This document shows positions 25,521 to 34,329 of a stretch of 64,000 bases of DNA, one piece after another (position 1 is the first letter of the stretch; each line of letters starts with the position of its first letter). The stretch lies in the NCBI GenBank assembly GCA_002375985.1, contig DFNH01000011.1, forward strand, positions 1 through 64,000, given 5' to 3'. Below the pieces are notes generated by a model. It was given only the letters and a program-made list of their open reading frames with translations. It had not been told where the DNA came from and ran no database searches. This stretch comes from Firmicutes bacterium UBA3572 (GTDB lineage: Bacteria > Bacillota > Desulfotomaculia > Desulfotomaculales > Desulforudaceae). The position numbers and the translations under genes were made by a program.

Positions 25521-25952
25521 TTGAAGATCGTCGTTGACGCCGACGCCTGCCCCCGGGATGTTTTGGAGATCTGCCGGCGGGTAGGCCAAGAGGCCGGTGT
25601 ACCGGTCTGGACGGTGGCCAGTTTTCACCACCAGATCAGTTCCGACCATCACCTGACGGTCGGCGACGCCCCGGAAGAAACCGATCTGGCGATCGTGAAC
25701 GCGGTGCGGGCAGGAGATATTGTTGTGACCCAGGACTGGGGATTAGCTTCTCTGGTATTGGGTCGGCACTGTCTGGCACTGTCCCCGAACGGACGGGTAT
25801 TTCGAGCCGAAGACATGCCCTTTTTACTCGAAGAAAGGGCGCTCAAGGCACGGTTTCGGCGGGGCGGGGGCCGGACCAAAGGTCCGCGGTCGCGTACCGC
25901 CGCCGACAACCAAAGGTTCGAGGCCGCTCTGAGGAACCGGATCAGCAAATAA
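25521..25952 (+). CDS. UPF0178 (YaiI/YqxD, DUF188) family protein
   Basis: A 143-residue PIN-like protein of unknown function. VVDADACPRDV at the N-terminus, VGDAPEETDLAIVNAV and VVTQDWGLASLVLGR are the family's conserved acidic motifs, and RTKGPRSRTAADNQRFEAAL is its basic C-terminus. It starts at TTG 25521; GAAAGGATGATC upstream is a modest ribosome site. It stands alone, after the hairpin element. Confidence 0.85.
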   Translation: MKIVVDADACPRDVLEICRRVGQEAGVPVWTVASFHHQISSDHHLTVGDAPEETDLAIVNAVRAGDIVVTQDWGLASLVLGRHCLALSPNGRVFRAEDMPFLLEERALKARFRRGGGRTKGPRSRTAADNQRFEAALRNRISK

Positions 25953-25998
25953 CTAACAGCAGTTTTACGGAATTAGAAGCGGTTTCTACTTGTTCGCC

Positions 25999-26964
25999 TC
26001 AGTTCCTAAGGGTGTGTTCTTCCACAGGCCTAAGGGCTTGGAGAGACTCGGCCACCCTGATGATGTCTTTAGGCGGAAGCTGCCCCCACATTTTAAAGCG
26101 CGTTTCATTTTCCACCCAGCGCAATACAGTCCAGTCCTCTTCACGAACCAGCATTTGCCCGGTGCGGCTCCGAACGGTCACCGTTTGGGCGGCGCCACCC
26201 AGCACTTCTTCCTCGGGTACGGGTTTGGCCAATAATTCCTGTTCAATGCGCAGGTACCTGCCATCCGGATGGTCAAAATACAGGATAACCTTGCCCGCTT
26301 TGGTGCCGTGCGGTTCGTAAGTGATATCAATCAGACCGAATCCCGGCGGCAACTCCCGGGGGAACCAGACCATAAACGGCGCGACTTCCGGCAACTGTTC
26401 TAGTGTCAGGCCGCTGACAACGTCCGCGGGCGCACAGGTCAGGCCCGCTGCGGCCAGGGCCGGGTCGGTACCGACATCGGTTTCGGTTGCGGCTTCGGTG
26501 CCATCTTCGAGGTCTCCGGTAGCCATCAGGGAGCTCCCGGGTTCGGGAGCCACGCCGCTGCGGTTCTCTGGTGTTGGGACTTCGAGGTCCGCGGGCTGCT
26601 TGGGAACTGGATCGCCATTTGCGGATTCCGATGGTCCCGGTGTTATTGCGGACAACGACGACCTTTCGCTACCCCGTTCTGCGGTTACCGTCTTGAACCA
26701 GCGCGGTCCGGTAGCAGAAATCTGATCGTAAAAGGTCAGGGGGAGCATGACCAGCAACAACAGCAAACCGTAGGCGACCAGCCCGCGCGGCGAAACCGAC
26801 CAGGGGCCGAGTTTGATCCGGCTGGCGTTGCGCTTCGACGCCAGTTTTTGGCGAAGACGGTGCCACTGCACCTCCGAAGCGGGGGTGCCGGCCGGTTCCA
26901 GACGCTTCTGGAGCGCCTCTCTGATTAACACGTCTAGGCACTCACTGCCTGTTTCCTTGGGCAC
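25999..26964 (-). CDS. DUF4367 membrane protein, probable anti-sigma factor
   Basis: A 321-residue protein with a cytoplasmic N-terminal region of about 65 residues, one membrane helix (AYGLLLLLVMLPLTF, about residues 64-80), a low-complexity Pro/Glu/Ser/Thr linker and an extracytoplasmic DUF4367-like C-terminal domain (APFMVWFPRELPPGFGLIDITYEP through VRWVENETRFKMWGQL). It lies directly downstream of, and overlaps by 23 bases, an ECF sigma factor gene, the usual place for a membrane anti-sigma factor that responds to envelope or sporulation signals. I see no zinc HxxxCxxC motif. GTG 26964 is preferred over GTG 26973 by ribosome-site spacing. Confidence 0.7.
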   Translation of the reverse strand: MPKETGSECLDVLIREALQKRLEPAGTPASEVQWHRLRQKLASKRNASRIKLGPWSVSPRGLVAYGLLLLLVMLPLTFYDQISATGPRWFKTVTAERGSERSSLSAITPGPSESANGDPVPKQPADLEVPTPENRSGVAPEPGSSLMATGDLEDGTEAATETDVGTDPALAAAGLTCAPADVVSGLTLEQLPEVAPFMVWFPRELPPGFGLIDITYEPHGTKAGKVILYFDHPDGRYLRIEQELLAKPVPEEEVLGGAAQTVTVRSRTGQMLVREEDWTVLRWVENETRFKMWGQLPPKDIIRVAESLQALRPVEEHTLRN

Positions 26965-27532
26965 GTGGCTCACCTCCCGCCTGTAGGGCTTCTATCAAAC
27001 CTTCCTCGCGCAAGGCGGCCTCGATTAAGGAGCGGGCTTTCCGGAGCCGGGTTTTGACCGTTCCTTCCGGAACCTGAAGTACCTCCGCGATTTTTTTGGT
27101 GGTATAGTCCCGGTAGTACTTTAAAAAAATCACGTCTTGGTATTCAGGCTCCAACCTGTCGATGGCCGCGTTGATCAGCAGGTGCAGTTCACGGGCCAGC
27201 AGGCGCGTTTCCGGGAGGTCTTTGGTGCTCCCGGCCGGCTCGGGTCCATCGTCCATGCTTGCTGCTTGCCGCTGGCGGCGCCGGAGTTCGTCCCGGGCCT
27301 TGTTCATCGCGATGCGGATCAGCCAGGCTTCGACCCGCGAGGCATCCTGTAGCTGTTCTATTTTATCATAAGCCTTCAGAAAGGTTTCTTGGGCCACGTC
27401 TTCGGCCAGCATGCGGTCTCGGGTAATAAAAAAAGCGGACTTGTAGACCGACTCATAGAACCGCGTAAACAGTTCTTCAAGGGCCCGCAGGTCACGCGCC
27501 ATTAGTTTTCGCCGCAAAAATTCAGGCGCCAT
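26942..27532 (-). CDS. ECF-type RNA polymerase sigma-70 factor
   Basis: A 196-residue sigma factor with regions 2 and 4 only. Region 2 reads FTRFYESVYKSAFFITRDRMLAEDVAQETFLKAYDKI, given here in outline as the DVAQETFLKAY core; region 4 has LEPEYQDVIFLKYY and the helix-turn-helix TTKKIAEVLQVPEGTVKTRL. It directs transcription of an unknown regulon, probably including its own operon. ATG 27532 has GAAGGA about 6 bases upstream; GTG 27544 lacks a site. Its partner is the overlapping DUF4367 gene. Confidence 0.9.
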   Translation of the reverse strand: MAPEFLRRKLMARDLRALEELFTRFYESVYKSAFFITRDRMLAEDVAQETFLKAYDKIEQLQDASRVEAWLIRIAMNKARDELRRRQRQAASMDDGPEPAGSTKDLPETRLLARELHLLINAAIDRLEPEYQDVIFLKYYRDYTTKKIAEVLQVPEGTVKTRLRKARSLIEAALREEGLIEALQAGGEPRAQGNRQ

Positions 27533-27798
27533 TAATTCCTTCACCCGGTAAATACTTTCGTGCCGGTTGATAAAAATCCTGTTCGGTTCTGTTTGCGGTG
27601 TTTACCGCTAAAGATATGCCGTAAGCCTTACACGCCTGCGCGGTACAGGAGTACACTGGGAGTTTTAACTTTCAGACGCGCGGGGATGTTTTTTGGTTTT
27701 TCGCCGGAGCCTAAAATTGAGTAATGACAAACCTGGGCACCACTTCTGAGAAGGAGACTGTCTGGAACCTGCCGGTGTGAGTGGCGCACCCCGCAGAC

Positions 27799-27828
27799 TT
27801 GACCGGCCTGGCTCGGGGTTGCTATATA
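27799..27828 (+). promoter_or_regulatory. candidate promoter with TTGACC and TATATA
   Basis: TTGACC (27799-27804) and TATATA (27823-27828) are 18 bases apart. TATAAT at 27830-27835 overlaps further down. Transcription would start near 27835, almost on the ATG of a small reading frame, and could continue into the purE leader. Confidence 0.5.
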
Positions 27829-27833
27829 TTATA

Positions 27834-28013
27834 ATGGTGTATTTGCACTTTGCACTTGACTGGGAAAGGGAAGAAAAACCGGGGGTGGCAGGGCGGCTCT
27901 TGGGTCGGCTGGACGAAAAGATTTCCGTACACAACGGTTTGGACCGTTTTCAGCAGGAATCGTTTTATTCGGTCTGGCACGACTTGAAGGAGCTTGTTTT
28001 GCTGAGTAGGTGA
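27834..28013 (+). CDS. small hypothetical protein, possibly leaderless
   Basis: A 59-residue frame, MVYLHFALDWEREEKPG then LDRFQQESFYSVWHDLKELVLLSR, with an amphipathic, charged composition that looks protein-like. No ribosome site precedes the ATG, but the promoter described at 27799-27828 would place the transcript start at or next to it, so it may be leaderless. I know no relatives. It may instead be transcribed leader sequence. Confidence 0.35.
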   Translation: MVYLHFALDWEREEKPGVAGRLLGRLDEKISVHNGLDRFQQESFYSVWHDLKELVLLSR

Positions 28014-28023
28014 CCCCGTTTAG

Positions 28024-28165
28024 CCGGTGCCGGACAAACCGGTAGGCCGTATCCAACAGATCGCGGGAGGCGTCCGGCGCTCAAGAAACTCGAGTGTTGG
28101 ACCGCTTCACGGTCAACGCTTTGCGCCCGTGAAGCGCAGTTCTCCCGTCCGGGTGGGACTCCCGG
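28024..28165 (+). ncRNA. structured non-coding leader upstream of purE
   Basis: A non-coding block with four nested or adjacent helices. A first hairpin has CCGGT 28024-28028 with ACCGG 28038-28042. A closing stem has CGGGAG 28064-28069 with CTCCCG 28142-28147. Inside it are two abutting hairpins, 28072-28082 with 28092-28102 (11 bp) and 28103-28112 with 28127-28136 (perfect 10 bp). A fourth hairpin is CCGGG 28149-28153 with CCCGG 28161-28165. The multibranch shape looks like a riboswitch or sRNA. Place before purE suggests purine-linked control, but I cannot match it to the guanine, PRPP, T-box or 6S classes. Confidence 0.5.
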
Positions 28166-28318
28166 GGCCGAGGTCTCCCTGTCGCGAAGCCTGTTCCCAA
28201 GGGCGGGCAAATCCAATCCAGAAAGGAGCGAAAGCCTGGTCATGGGGAGGCCGGGTTCACAAAAACTAACAGCTTGTTAGGTATTGTGAGCTTTTTTGAA
28301 CCAGGCAGCAGGACGGCT

Positions 28319-28816
28319 ATGGAGCTCACAACTGATTCGGCACCGAGAGTCGGTGTGATCATGGGTAGCCGCAGCGATTGGGAAACTATGCGGCATGCCT
28401 CCGAGGTCTTGTCCAAATTTGGGGTGGCCCACGAGTGCCGCATAGTGTCCGCGCACCGTACGCCTGATTTTCTGTTCGAATACGCGAGTACTGCCGAAGC
28501 CCGGGGTCTGCAGGTGATCATTGCGGGAGCCGGGGGGGCTGCCCATTTACCGGGCATGACGGCCAGTAAGACCACTCTCCCCGTTCTAGGTGTGCCGGTT
28601 CAATCCCGGACTTTGCACGGGCTCGACTCGCTGCTTTCCATCGTGCAGATGCCGCGGGGCATTCCGGTGGGAACCCTGGCCATCGGAGAGGCTGGTGCAG
28701 TGAATGCGGCCTTGCTGGCCGTTTCCATCCTTGCGCTATCTGACCCTGCCTTGCGGGAAAAGCTCGAGTCCTACCGGCGACAAGAGACAGCCCGCGTTTT
28801 GGAGGAACAATTGTGA
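28319..28816 (+). CDS. purE: N5-carboxyaminoimidazole ribonucleotide mutase
   Basis: A 165-residue class I PurE that converts N5-CAIR to CAIR in de novo purine synthesis. It has the substrate loops VIMGSRSDWETM, IVSAHRTPDFL (catalytic His) and AGAGGAAHLPGMTA, then TLPVLGVPVQS and GIPVGTLAIGEAGAVNAALLA. ATG 28319 has AGGA upstream and fits family length; a TTG at 28274 would add 15 non-conserved residues. The purK start overlaps its stop, so the two are coupled. Confidence 0.93.
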   Translation: MELTTDSAPRVGVIMGSRSDWETMRHASEVLSKFGVAHECRIVSAHRTPDFLFEYASTAEARGLQVIIAGAGGAAHLPGMTASKTTLPVLGVPVQSRTLHGLDSLLSIVQMPRGIPVGTLAIGEAGAVNAALLAVSILALSDPALREKLESYRRQETARVLEEQL

Positions 28817-29985
28817 GGGTAGTTCTCCCGGGGGGCAGCATTGGGGTACTGGGTGGCGGCCAATTGGGGCGGATGCTGGCCCTCGAGGCTAAGCGAATGG
28901 GCTACAGGGTAGGCGTACTGGACCCCGTGGCGGGCTGTCCGGCGGCTCAGGTGGCGGATTTTCACCTGCAGGCCCCTCTCCACGATAGTGAGGCGGCTCT
29001 GGAGCTGAGTACCCGGGTGGACGTGGTTACCCTGGAAACCGAGCTTGTGCCTTTCGCGGTTCTTGCCCGGCTAGAGGCGGCGACACCGGTCCGGCCGGGC
29101 GCAAGTGTGCTGCATACCATTCAGGACCGCCTGCGGCAGAAAGAGTTTCTCCAGGCGGCCGGTTTCCCCCAGGCGCCTTTCGCGCCGGTTCACGATCCCC
29201 GCTGTGTTCAAGAGGCCGCCCAGGCGGTTGGCTTTCCGGCGGTCCTCAAGAGCCGGCGCGGCGGTTATGATGGAAAGGGGCAGGCGTTTGTGCCGGATCC
29301 CGGCGCCCTGGAGCGCGCCTGGCAGTCCATTGGTGGTCGGCCGGCGGTACTGGAAACACTCGTTCCTTTCAAGATGGAGATCGCGGTCATTCTGGCCCGT
29401 GGGGTGCAGGGGGAGATACGGGTCTATCCGCTGGCCGAAAACGTGCATAAGCGACGCATTCTCCACACCACCAGGGTACCGGCCCGGGTGCCCGAGCGGA
29501 CGCGCCGGGAGGCCGAACGTTTGGCCTGCGGCATTGCCGAAACCCTCGGCCACGTCGGCGTCATGGCGGTGGAAATGTTCGTTTTGGATGACGACACCGT
29601 ACTGGTCAATGAGATCGCTCCCCGGACGCACAACAGTGGCCACTACACTTTTGGTGCTTGCGTGACTTCTCAGTTCGAGCAACACCTGCGGGCAATTTGC
29701 GGCCTTCCGTTGGGTGATCCGTCGCTGCTGTCACCCGCGGTGATGGTGAACCTGCTTGGAGACCTTTGGCTTGAGGGCACCCCGCGGTGGGAAGCGGTGT
29801 TGTCACGAAGAAACGCCCGCCTGCACCTTTACGGCAAAGCGGAGGCCCGGGTTGGTCGCAAGATGGGGCACGTCCTCATAGTCAACACTGACGCCGACCG
29901 CGCCCTGCGGGAGGCGGAAGAAATTGTGGCGGCGCTTCGCGCCGAGGCAGGTTCATCCTCCGCGCAAGACTTGCCCCCAGGTTGA
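28813..29985 (+). CDS. purK: N5-carboxyaminoimidazole ribonucleotide synthase
   Basis: A 390-residue ATP-grasp enzyme that makes N5-CAIR from AIR, bicarbonate and ATP, feeding PurE. It has the N-terminal GVLGGGQLGRMLALEAKRMGY, the biotin-carboxylase-like SRRGGYDGKGQ loop, VEMFVLDDDTVLVNEIAPRTHNSGHYT and a C-terminal HLYGKAEARVGRKMGHV. Length is normal. GTG 28813 overlaps the purE stop in a GTGA arrangement. No other pur genes follow. Confidence 0.93.
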   Translation: MRVVLPGGSIGVLGGGQLGRMLALEAKRMGYRVGVLDPVAGCPAAQVADFHLQAPLHDSEAALELSTRVDVVTLETELVPFAVLARLEAATPVRPGASVLHTIQDRLRQKEFLQAAGFPQAPFAPVHDPRCVQEAAQAVGFPAVLKSRRGGYDGKGQAFVPDPGALERAWQSIGGRPAVLETLVPFKMEIAVILARGVQGEIRVYPLAENVHKRRILHTTRVPARVPERTRREAERLACGIAETLGHVGVMAVEMFVLDDDTVLVNEIAPRTHNSGHYTFGACVTSQFEQHLRAICGLPLGDPSLLSPAVMVNLLGDLWLEGTPRWEAVLSRRNARLHLYGKAEARVGRKMGHVLIVNTDADRALREAEEIVAALRAEAGSSSAQDLPPG

Positions 29986-30005
29986 CGGGGCGGGCAGCGG
30001 CTTAG

Positions 30006-31070
30006 ATGTTAAAAGAAAGTAAGAGGAAAGTGCGACAAGACGCGATGGACACAGGTTCCCCGCGGCCTGATTTCAGGCTGCTGTTCAGAAACGACTCTGC
30101 GGTTTCTGTTTCTCCGCCTGCGCTTGCGGAGCAGCTCTGGAAAGGTCTGGCCGGACCCGGCCGTTTCAAACTCCGCCGCCAGAAGGCCGGCCGGGTCCTG
30201 CGGAAGCCGAGTCACTATGCACGCCACTATGAGGGGTGCACCGCTGTACTGTGCACCAAACACGGAAAGGAGGCGGCAATTGCGCCTCCCTTGAGGGCGA
30301 TGCTGGGACTTGCTGTCTACGTGCCGGCAGGAATGGATACCGATATCTTGGGTACCTTTACCGGTGAGATTGAACGGGTGGGTACCCCGTTAGAGGTTGT
30401 TATCCGGAAGGCACGTATGGGAATGGATGCTACCGGCTTGCCCTTCGGCTTGGCCAGCGAGGGGAGCTTCGGTCCCGACCCCCGCATACCTTTTATTCCC
30501 GTACACCACGAACTCTTGGTCTTCGTAGACGAGCAACGCCAGTTGCAGGTAGTGGAGCAGTTAGTGACTAACCGCACGAATTATGGGCATTCCACTGCCG
30601 CTTCGCTCGAAGACCTAGCCGCCTTCCTTGACCGGGCGGGGTTTCCGTCCCACGCTTTGGTGGTGCGGCCAAACACCGGGCCGGAAACCCAGTTGCTGTA
30701 CAAAGGTCTCAGGACTGTTGGTGCCTTAGAGGAAGCGTTGCGGGAATGCGTTTCGGTTTCGGATGACGGTCTGGCGCGGGTGGAGACGGATATGCGCGCC
30801 CACATGAATCCGTTGCGGCTGGCGGTCTTGCGCCGGCTTGCTTTTCGTCTCGGGTGCCGGCTGCGCACACAGTGCCCCTCCTGTGGGAGCCCGGGCTGGG
30901 GAGTAGTCGACGTGATTAAAGGCCTCCCCTGCGAGCAATGCGGGTATCCCACCGAACTCGTCAGCGAATTGGTGGAGGCCTGTCCCTGCTGTGCATACCG
31001 CAGGAACCGGCCGCGTGATGATGGCCGAAGGACGGCTTCAGCGGGAGACTGTCCCCGCTGCAATCCGTAA
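30006..31070 (+). CDS. DUF6671 family zinc-ribbon protein
   Basis: A 354-residue protein of unknown biochemical role. The central region (YEGCTAVLCTKHGKEAAIAPPL, GLPFGLASEGSFGPDPRIPFIPVHHELLVFVD) matches the DUF6671 family. The C-terminus carries zinc-ribbon cysteine pairs: CPSCGSPGWG, CEQCGYPTEL, CPCCAYR and a final CPRC. It begins 20 bases after purK, so it may share the transcript, but no functional link is known. ATG 30006 lacks a clear ribosome site; ATG 30045 is an alternative. Confidence 0.7.
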   Translation: MLKESKRKVRQDAMDTGSPRPDFRLLFRNDSAVSVSPPALAEQLWKGLAGPGRFKLRRQKAGRVLRKPSHYARHYEGCTAVLCTKHGKEAAIAPPLRAMLGLAVYVPAGMDTDILGTFTGEIERVGTPLEVVIRKARMGMDATGLPFGLASEGSFGPDPRIPFIPVHHELLVFVDEQRQLQVVEQLVTNRTNYGHSTAASLEDLAAFLDRAGFPSHALVVRPNTGPETQLLYKGLRTVGALEEALRECVSVSDDGLARVETDMRAHMNPLRLAVLRRLAFRLGCRLRTQCPSCGSPGWGVVDVIKGLPCEQCGYPTELVSELVEACPCCAYRRNRPRDDGRRTASAGDCPRCNP

Positions 31071-31605
31071 TGCCTCCGCCACTAAGATTTTTCATTTTTT
31101 TCAACAAGCTGTACCTGCCAATTATAGCATGGATCCGGCAAGTAAAACCCTGGAATCCAGTAATGGTGCGGGTTGTAGCCGAAATTTAGCGCAAAAACTT
31201 TAACAAAATAAGGAGGAACATCGCTCCTCAGCGAGAATTTGGTACTTTGACAAGAAACACCAAAATCGGAGGAAGATGTTCCCATCGCCATGATATCACA
31301 TGACCTTGCCGAAGAGCAATTCTTTTCTTGGACCCGCTCATCCAGAAACGAGCCTAGGAACGCCGCCAAGCCAAGGAGCGGCGACGGTTGGAAAAGCTTG
31401 CCGGGAAAGATGATCCGCGGGACTATAACCATTTCCGGGGAAAAGTGTCAAGGAAAACCCTGTCGAAAAATATCGATAGATGATTTTTCTCTGTTGATGC
31501 GGGCTAACTCAAAGATTTCTGGCTCCGGTCCGGTATGCACAAGTGCGTTGCCGGAGGTAGTGCAGCAAAGACACATAGCTCGGCACATAAAAATCCCACC
31601 GTTTC
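31071..31605. other. non-coding region, possibly with a decayed frame
   Basis: About 535 bases with no intact gene that I trust. One frame around 31350-31450 reads ERRQAKERRRLEKLAGKDD then RDYNHFRGKVSRK, which is protein-like but bounded by stops. It may be a remnant of a mobile or housekeeping gene. GGAG-CTCC pairs at 31214-31227 form a small hairpin. Confidence 0.3.
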
Positions 31606-34014
31606 TCACCTGCCGACAGTTTTTTCTTGAGGTTGCGGCACTTCCTTTGTCTGCAGGGCTGCGGACAGAGGTTTTTTACCATCAACCCTGGTCCTGCGGT
31701 CTTTTACGTAAACGCTACCCGGCAGGGACTTGGCGTAGCGTTTGAGCTGAGCCGCCTTTTCCGCAATTTTTTTCAGGTTGTACAGGTAATCGAGGCCAAC
31801 GCATTCAACAATGGCCATGGATACAGACATTAAAGGGAAAAAAGTTTCCCTGCCGCTCCGGTCGTAGCCGCGTATTCCCCCCGCCGCACGGTCCTCCGAG
31901 TCGTAAAAGCGGCGGATCAGCCGGTCGAAATACCGGGCCGTTTTTGCACATAAAATCTCGGCCTTTTCCGGAACGGTGATGATGATAAAGTCATCGCCCC
32001 CGATGTGGCCGATGAAATCATTTCTGGCGCCGAACTTTTTTACGACGCTGCTCAAGAGAGCGGCGGTAAATAAAATCACCCGGTCACCGTTTTCAAAGCC
32101 GTACCTGTCGTTATAAGACTTGAAATAGTCCAGGTCCAGGTAGATCACCGCGTAGTCCTCATTTTCCCTGGCCCGCTTGGACAGTTCCTGCTCGATGACT
32201 ATATTCCCCGGCAATCCGGTCAGCGGGTTGACGCCTCTGGCCATTTCCAGCCGGATTCTGGTTATGGTATCGAGTAAAGTCTGAACCGATACCACTCCTT
32301 TGAGCATCTGATTATTGGTAACAATAATATAGTCGTAGAGCTTGAGCCTGCTCCGGTTCATGGCAGCCTGAGAGATTATTTCAACGGGAGTGTCTTCCTC
32401 TACCACCAGGGGGGAGGTGTCCATTATCGATGTTATCGGGCGATCGAAATACAGGGGCACCCCGTACTGCATTCCCAGATAGCGGTCCAGGCGGTAGCGC
32501 ATCACCAACCCCACGGGTTTTCCCTCTTCTACCACCACCACGCCATCAAGCAATTCGTTTTCTTCCAGTAGTTCTTTTACTTCGCGAACCAAACAGGTTT
32601 TGGGAACGCTTATGGCGTTTTCCGCGATTTCTCCTACCGGGAAGGCATGCTTCCAGGCACTGTTGCGCCTGCTGGAGGCCAACCTAAGCACCTTAACCTC
32701 CACAGTCTCATCCAGATAGGCTTTCGGGAATGACGGTCTGCCCAAAAAGTAGCCCTGGCCGTAGTGGGTGCCGATATTGACAAGGGTGGTCAGTTCCTCC
32801 CCGGTTTCAATACCCTCAGCAATAATGGCGCAGCCGATTTTTTCGGCAAAGGTTATAAATGTTTCCAGCAGGGTCCTCTTGACATAGTTAAGGTTGATGT
32901 CCCTGACCAGGGACATGTCTATCTTAATGAAGTCGGGCCTGATTTCCGCAATAGACTGCAGGGAGGAAAACCCGGAACCCACATCGTCCACGGCCACCAT
33001 ATAGCCCTGGCTGCGGTAATGTTCCAGGGTTTTGTTAAAGTTGGGAAAGTCCTTTATGCAATACCGCTCGGTAATTTCAAACACGATGTTGGAAGGCTTG
33101 AGGCCCATTTCCCCGATCAACCTCATGGTCTCCCCCCTGACGAAATTGGGGTCGCTGATGATGCGGGGGTGGATGTTCAGGAAGAGTTTCTGGTCCGGCC
33201 CCAGGTCCCCGAGCTTTTCCAGGGCCAGCCGGCGGCAGACCCTTTCCACGGGGTAGAGCAGTCCGGCTTCCTCAGCAAATGAAAAAATAACATCGGGGCT
33301 GCGGAAATAGCTCTCCCGGGGCCCCCTGGCCAGAGCCTCCCAGCCCAGGACACCGCCGGAACGCAGGGAAACTACAGGCTGGTAGACGATCTCAAACCGG
33401 GCCTGGTCGAGAATTTCCCTGAACTCGGATAAGAGCATGGCCGTCTCCAGACTGATGGAACCCCTGGCCATCTCCCGGGCCTCGCGCAGCGCCGTATAAA
33501 GCTGGCTTTCCACGTTTTCCGCCTTAAAACTGAGGACGGCGTACCCCACGTGGATGTCCGGTTCCCGGCCGGTAATTTTCAGGTACTCCCGCTTTATCCT
33601 TTCCCTGATGCCAGCGCGGAAAGTGGTGGCTATTTTCTGCAGCTCACCGTGCTCCGGCTTGCCTTCCATTGCCATCAGGACGACAAAATCGTCACCCCAG
33701 AGATTTTCCACGGCAAGGATTTCGGCATCGGGATAAATTTCGGGCATTTCTCTTTCCAGGCTTTTTTTAAACATGGCCAGGATCTTCGAAGCAGCCCGAA
33801 AACCGCTCACCTGCTCCACCTCGTGGAATTTCACCAGGTCAAAATAAAGGAGCACCACCGGCCTTGACTTTTGGAGGTTTTCCAGAACCTTTCCGGCCAG
33901 GCCGGGGTCCTTCAGGCTGTGGTGCCGCAATATGGTCCTTTTTTTAAAGCCGGGAAAAGAAAAGAACCTGGAGGCGGTTTCCCAATCCTTGATTATTCCG
34001 GAGATCACGGCCAC
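31606..34014 (-). CDS. GGDEF-EAL-CBS-GGDEF cyclic-di-GMP signalling protein
   Basis: An 802-residue soluble protein with four parts. Residues 40-190 are a degenerate GGDEF domain whose signature reads WGDDF. Residues 200-440 are an EAL phosphodiesterase domain with an intact EALARGP, NIHP, FEITER, DDVGSGFSSL, KIDMSLV, AEGIET and GQGYFLGRP. Residues 460-610 are a CBS pair (VVEEGKPVGLVMR, VVSVQTLLD). Residues 620-780 are a second GGDEF domain with DLDYFKSYND and HIGGDDF. The RxxD inhibitory site is offset (RND before FIGHI), so product inhibition may be lost. The EAL part looks active; the last GGDEF may be too. GTG 34014 is the start; the ribosome site is weak. Confidence 0.88.
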   Translation of the reverse strand: MAVISGIIKDWETASRFFSFPGFKKRTILRHHSLKDPGLAGKVLENLQKSRPVVLLYFDLVKFHEVEQVSGFRAASKILAMFKKSLEREMPEIYPDAEILAVENLWGDDFVVLMAMEGKPEHGELQKIATTFRAGIRERIKREYLKITGREPDIHVGYAVLSFKAENVESQLYTALREAREMARGSISLETAMLLSEFREILDQARFEIVYQPVVSLRSGGVLGWEALARGPRESYFRSPDVIFSFAEEAGLLYPVERVCRRLALEKLGDLGPDQKLFLNIHPRIISDPNFVRGETMRLIGEMGLKPSNIVFEITERYCIKDFPNFNKTLEHYRSQGYMVAVDDVGSGFSSLQSIAEIRPDFIKIDMSLVRDINLNYVKRTLLETFITFAEKIGCAIIAEGIETGEELTTLVNIGTHYGQGYFLGRPSFPKAYLDETVEVKVLRLASSRRNSAWKHAFPVGEIAENAISVPKTCLVREVKELLEENELLDGVVVVEEGKPVGLVMRYRLDRYLGMQYGVPLYFDRPITSIMDTSPLVVEEDTPVEIISQAAMNRSRLKLYDYIIVTNNQMLKGVVSVQTLLDTITRIRLEMARGVNPLTGLPGNIVIEQELSKRARENEDYAVIYLDLDYFKSYNDRYGFENGDRVILFTAALLSSVVKKFGARNDFIGHIGGDDFIIITVPEKAEILCAKTARYFDRLIRRFYDSEDRAAGGIRGYDRSGRETFFPLMSVSMAIVECVGLDYLYNLKKIAEKAAQLKRYAKSLPGSVYVKDRRTRVDGKKPLSAALQTKEVPQPQEKTVGR

Positions 34015-34329
34015 TCACCCGAACTTTTTAATAAACCTTTTGATGCAAGCTTATTACAGGAAGTTTAAGGCATTATAAAGATTGAGTAAATTTTCGGTTA
34101 GATTTTTCAACCTCCCACGGCAAGAAGTGGAAAGCTCTGGAAAATCATTGGCCGAAATTTCTCCGAACGTTATCCGCAAGGTAAACCTAACACTGGAATT
34201 TCCCCATTTGGAGTTGACAGCTACCGGAAAGAATCCTTGGATTGACAGGCGATGCTGCTTGCGTGTATGCTGTTGCTGGTGCCAACCGTATGTTTTGGAG
34301 AAAAATTGTATGGATGGAGGTAAGAAAAG

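Noticed and set aside
28141..28165. T-box-like GGGTGGGAC string upstream of purE
   Set aside because: It departs from the T-box core, no specifier stem was found and purE is not a T-box target; the string sits in a local hairpin.
31290..31745. Plus-strand 151-residue frame overlapping the end of the GGDEF-EAL gene
   Set aside because: Its 3' third is antisense to a strongly supported gene, and its composition shows no domain.
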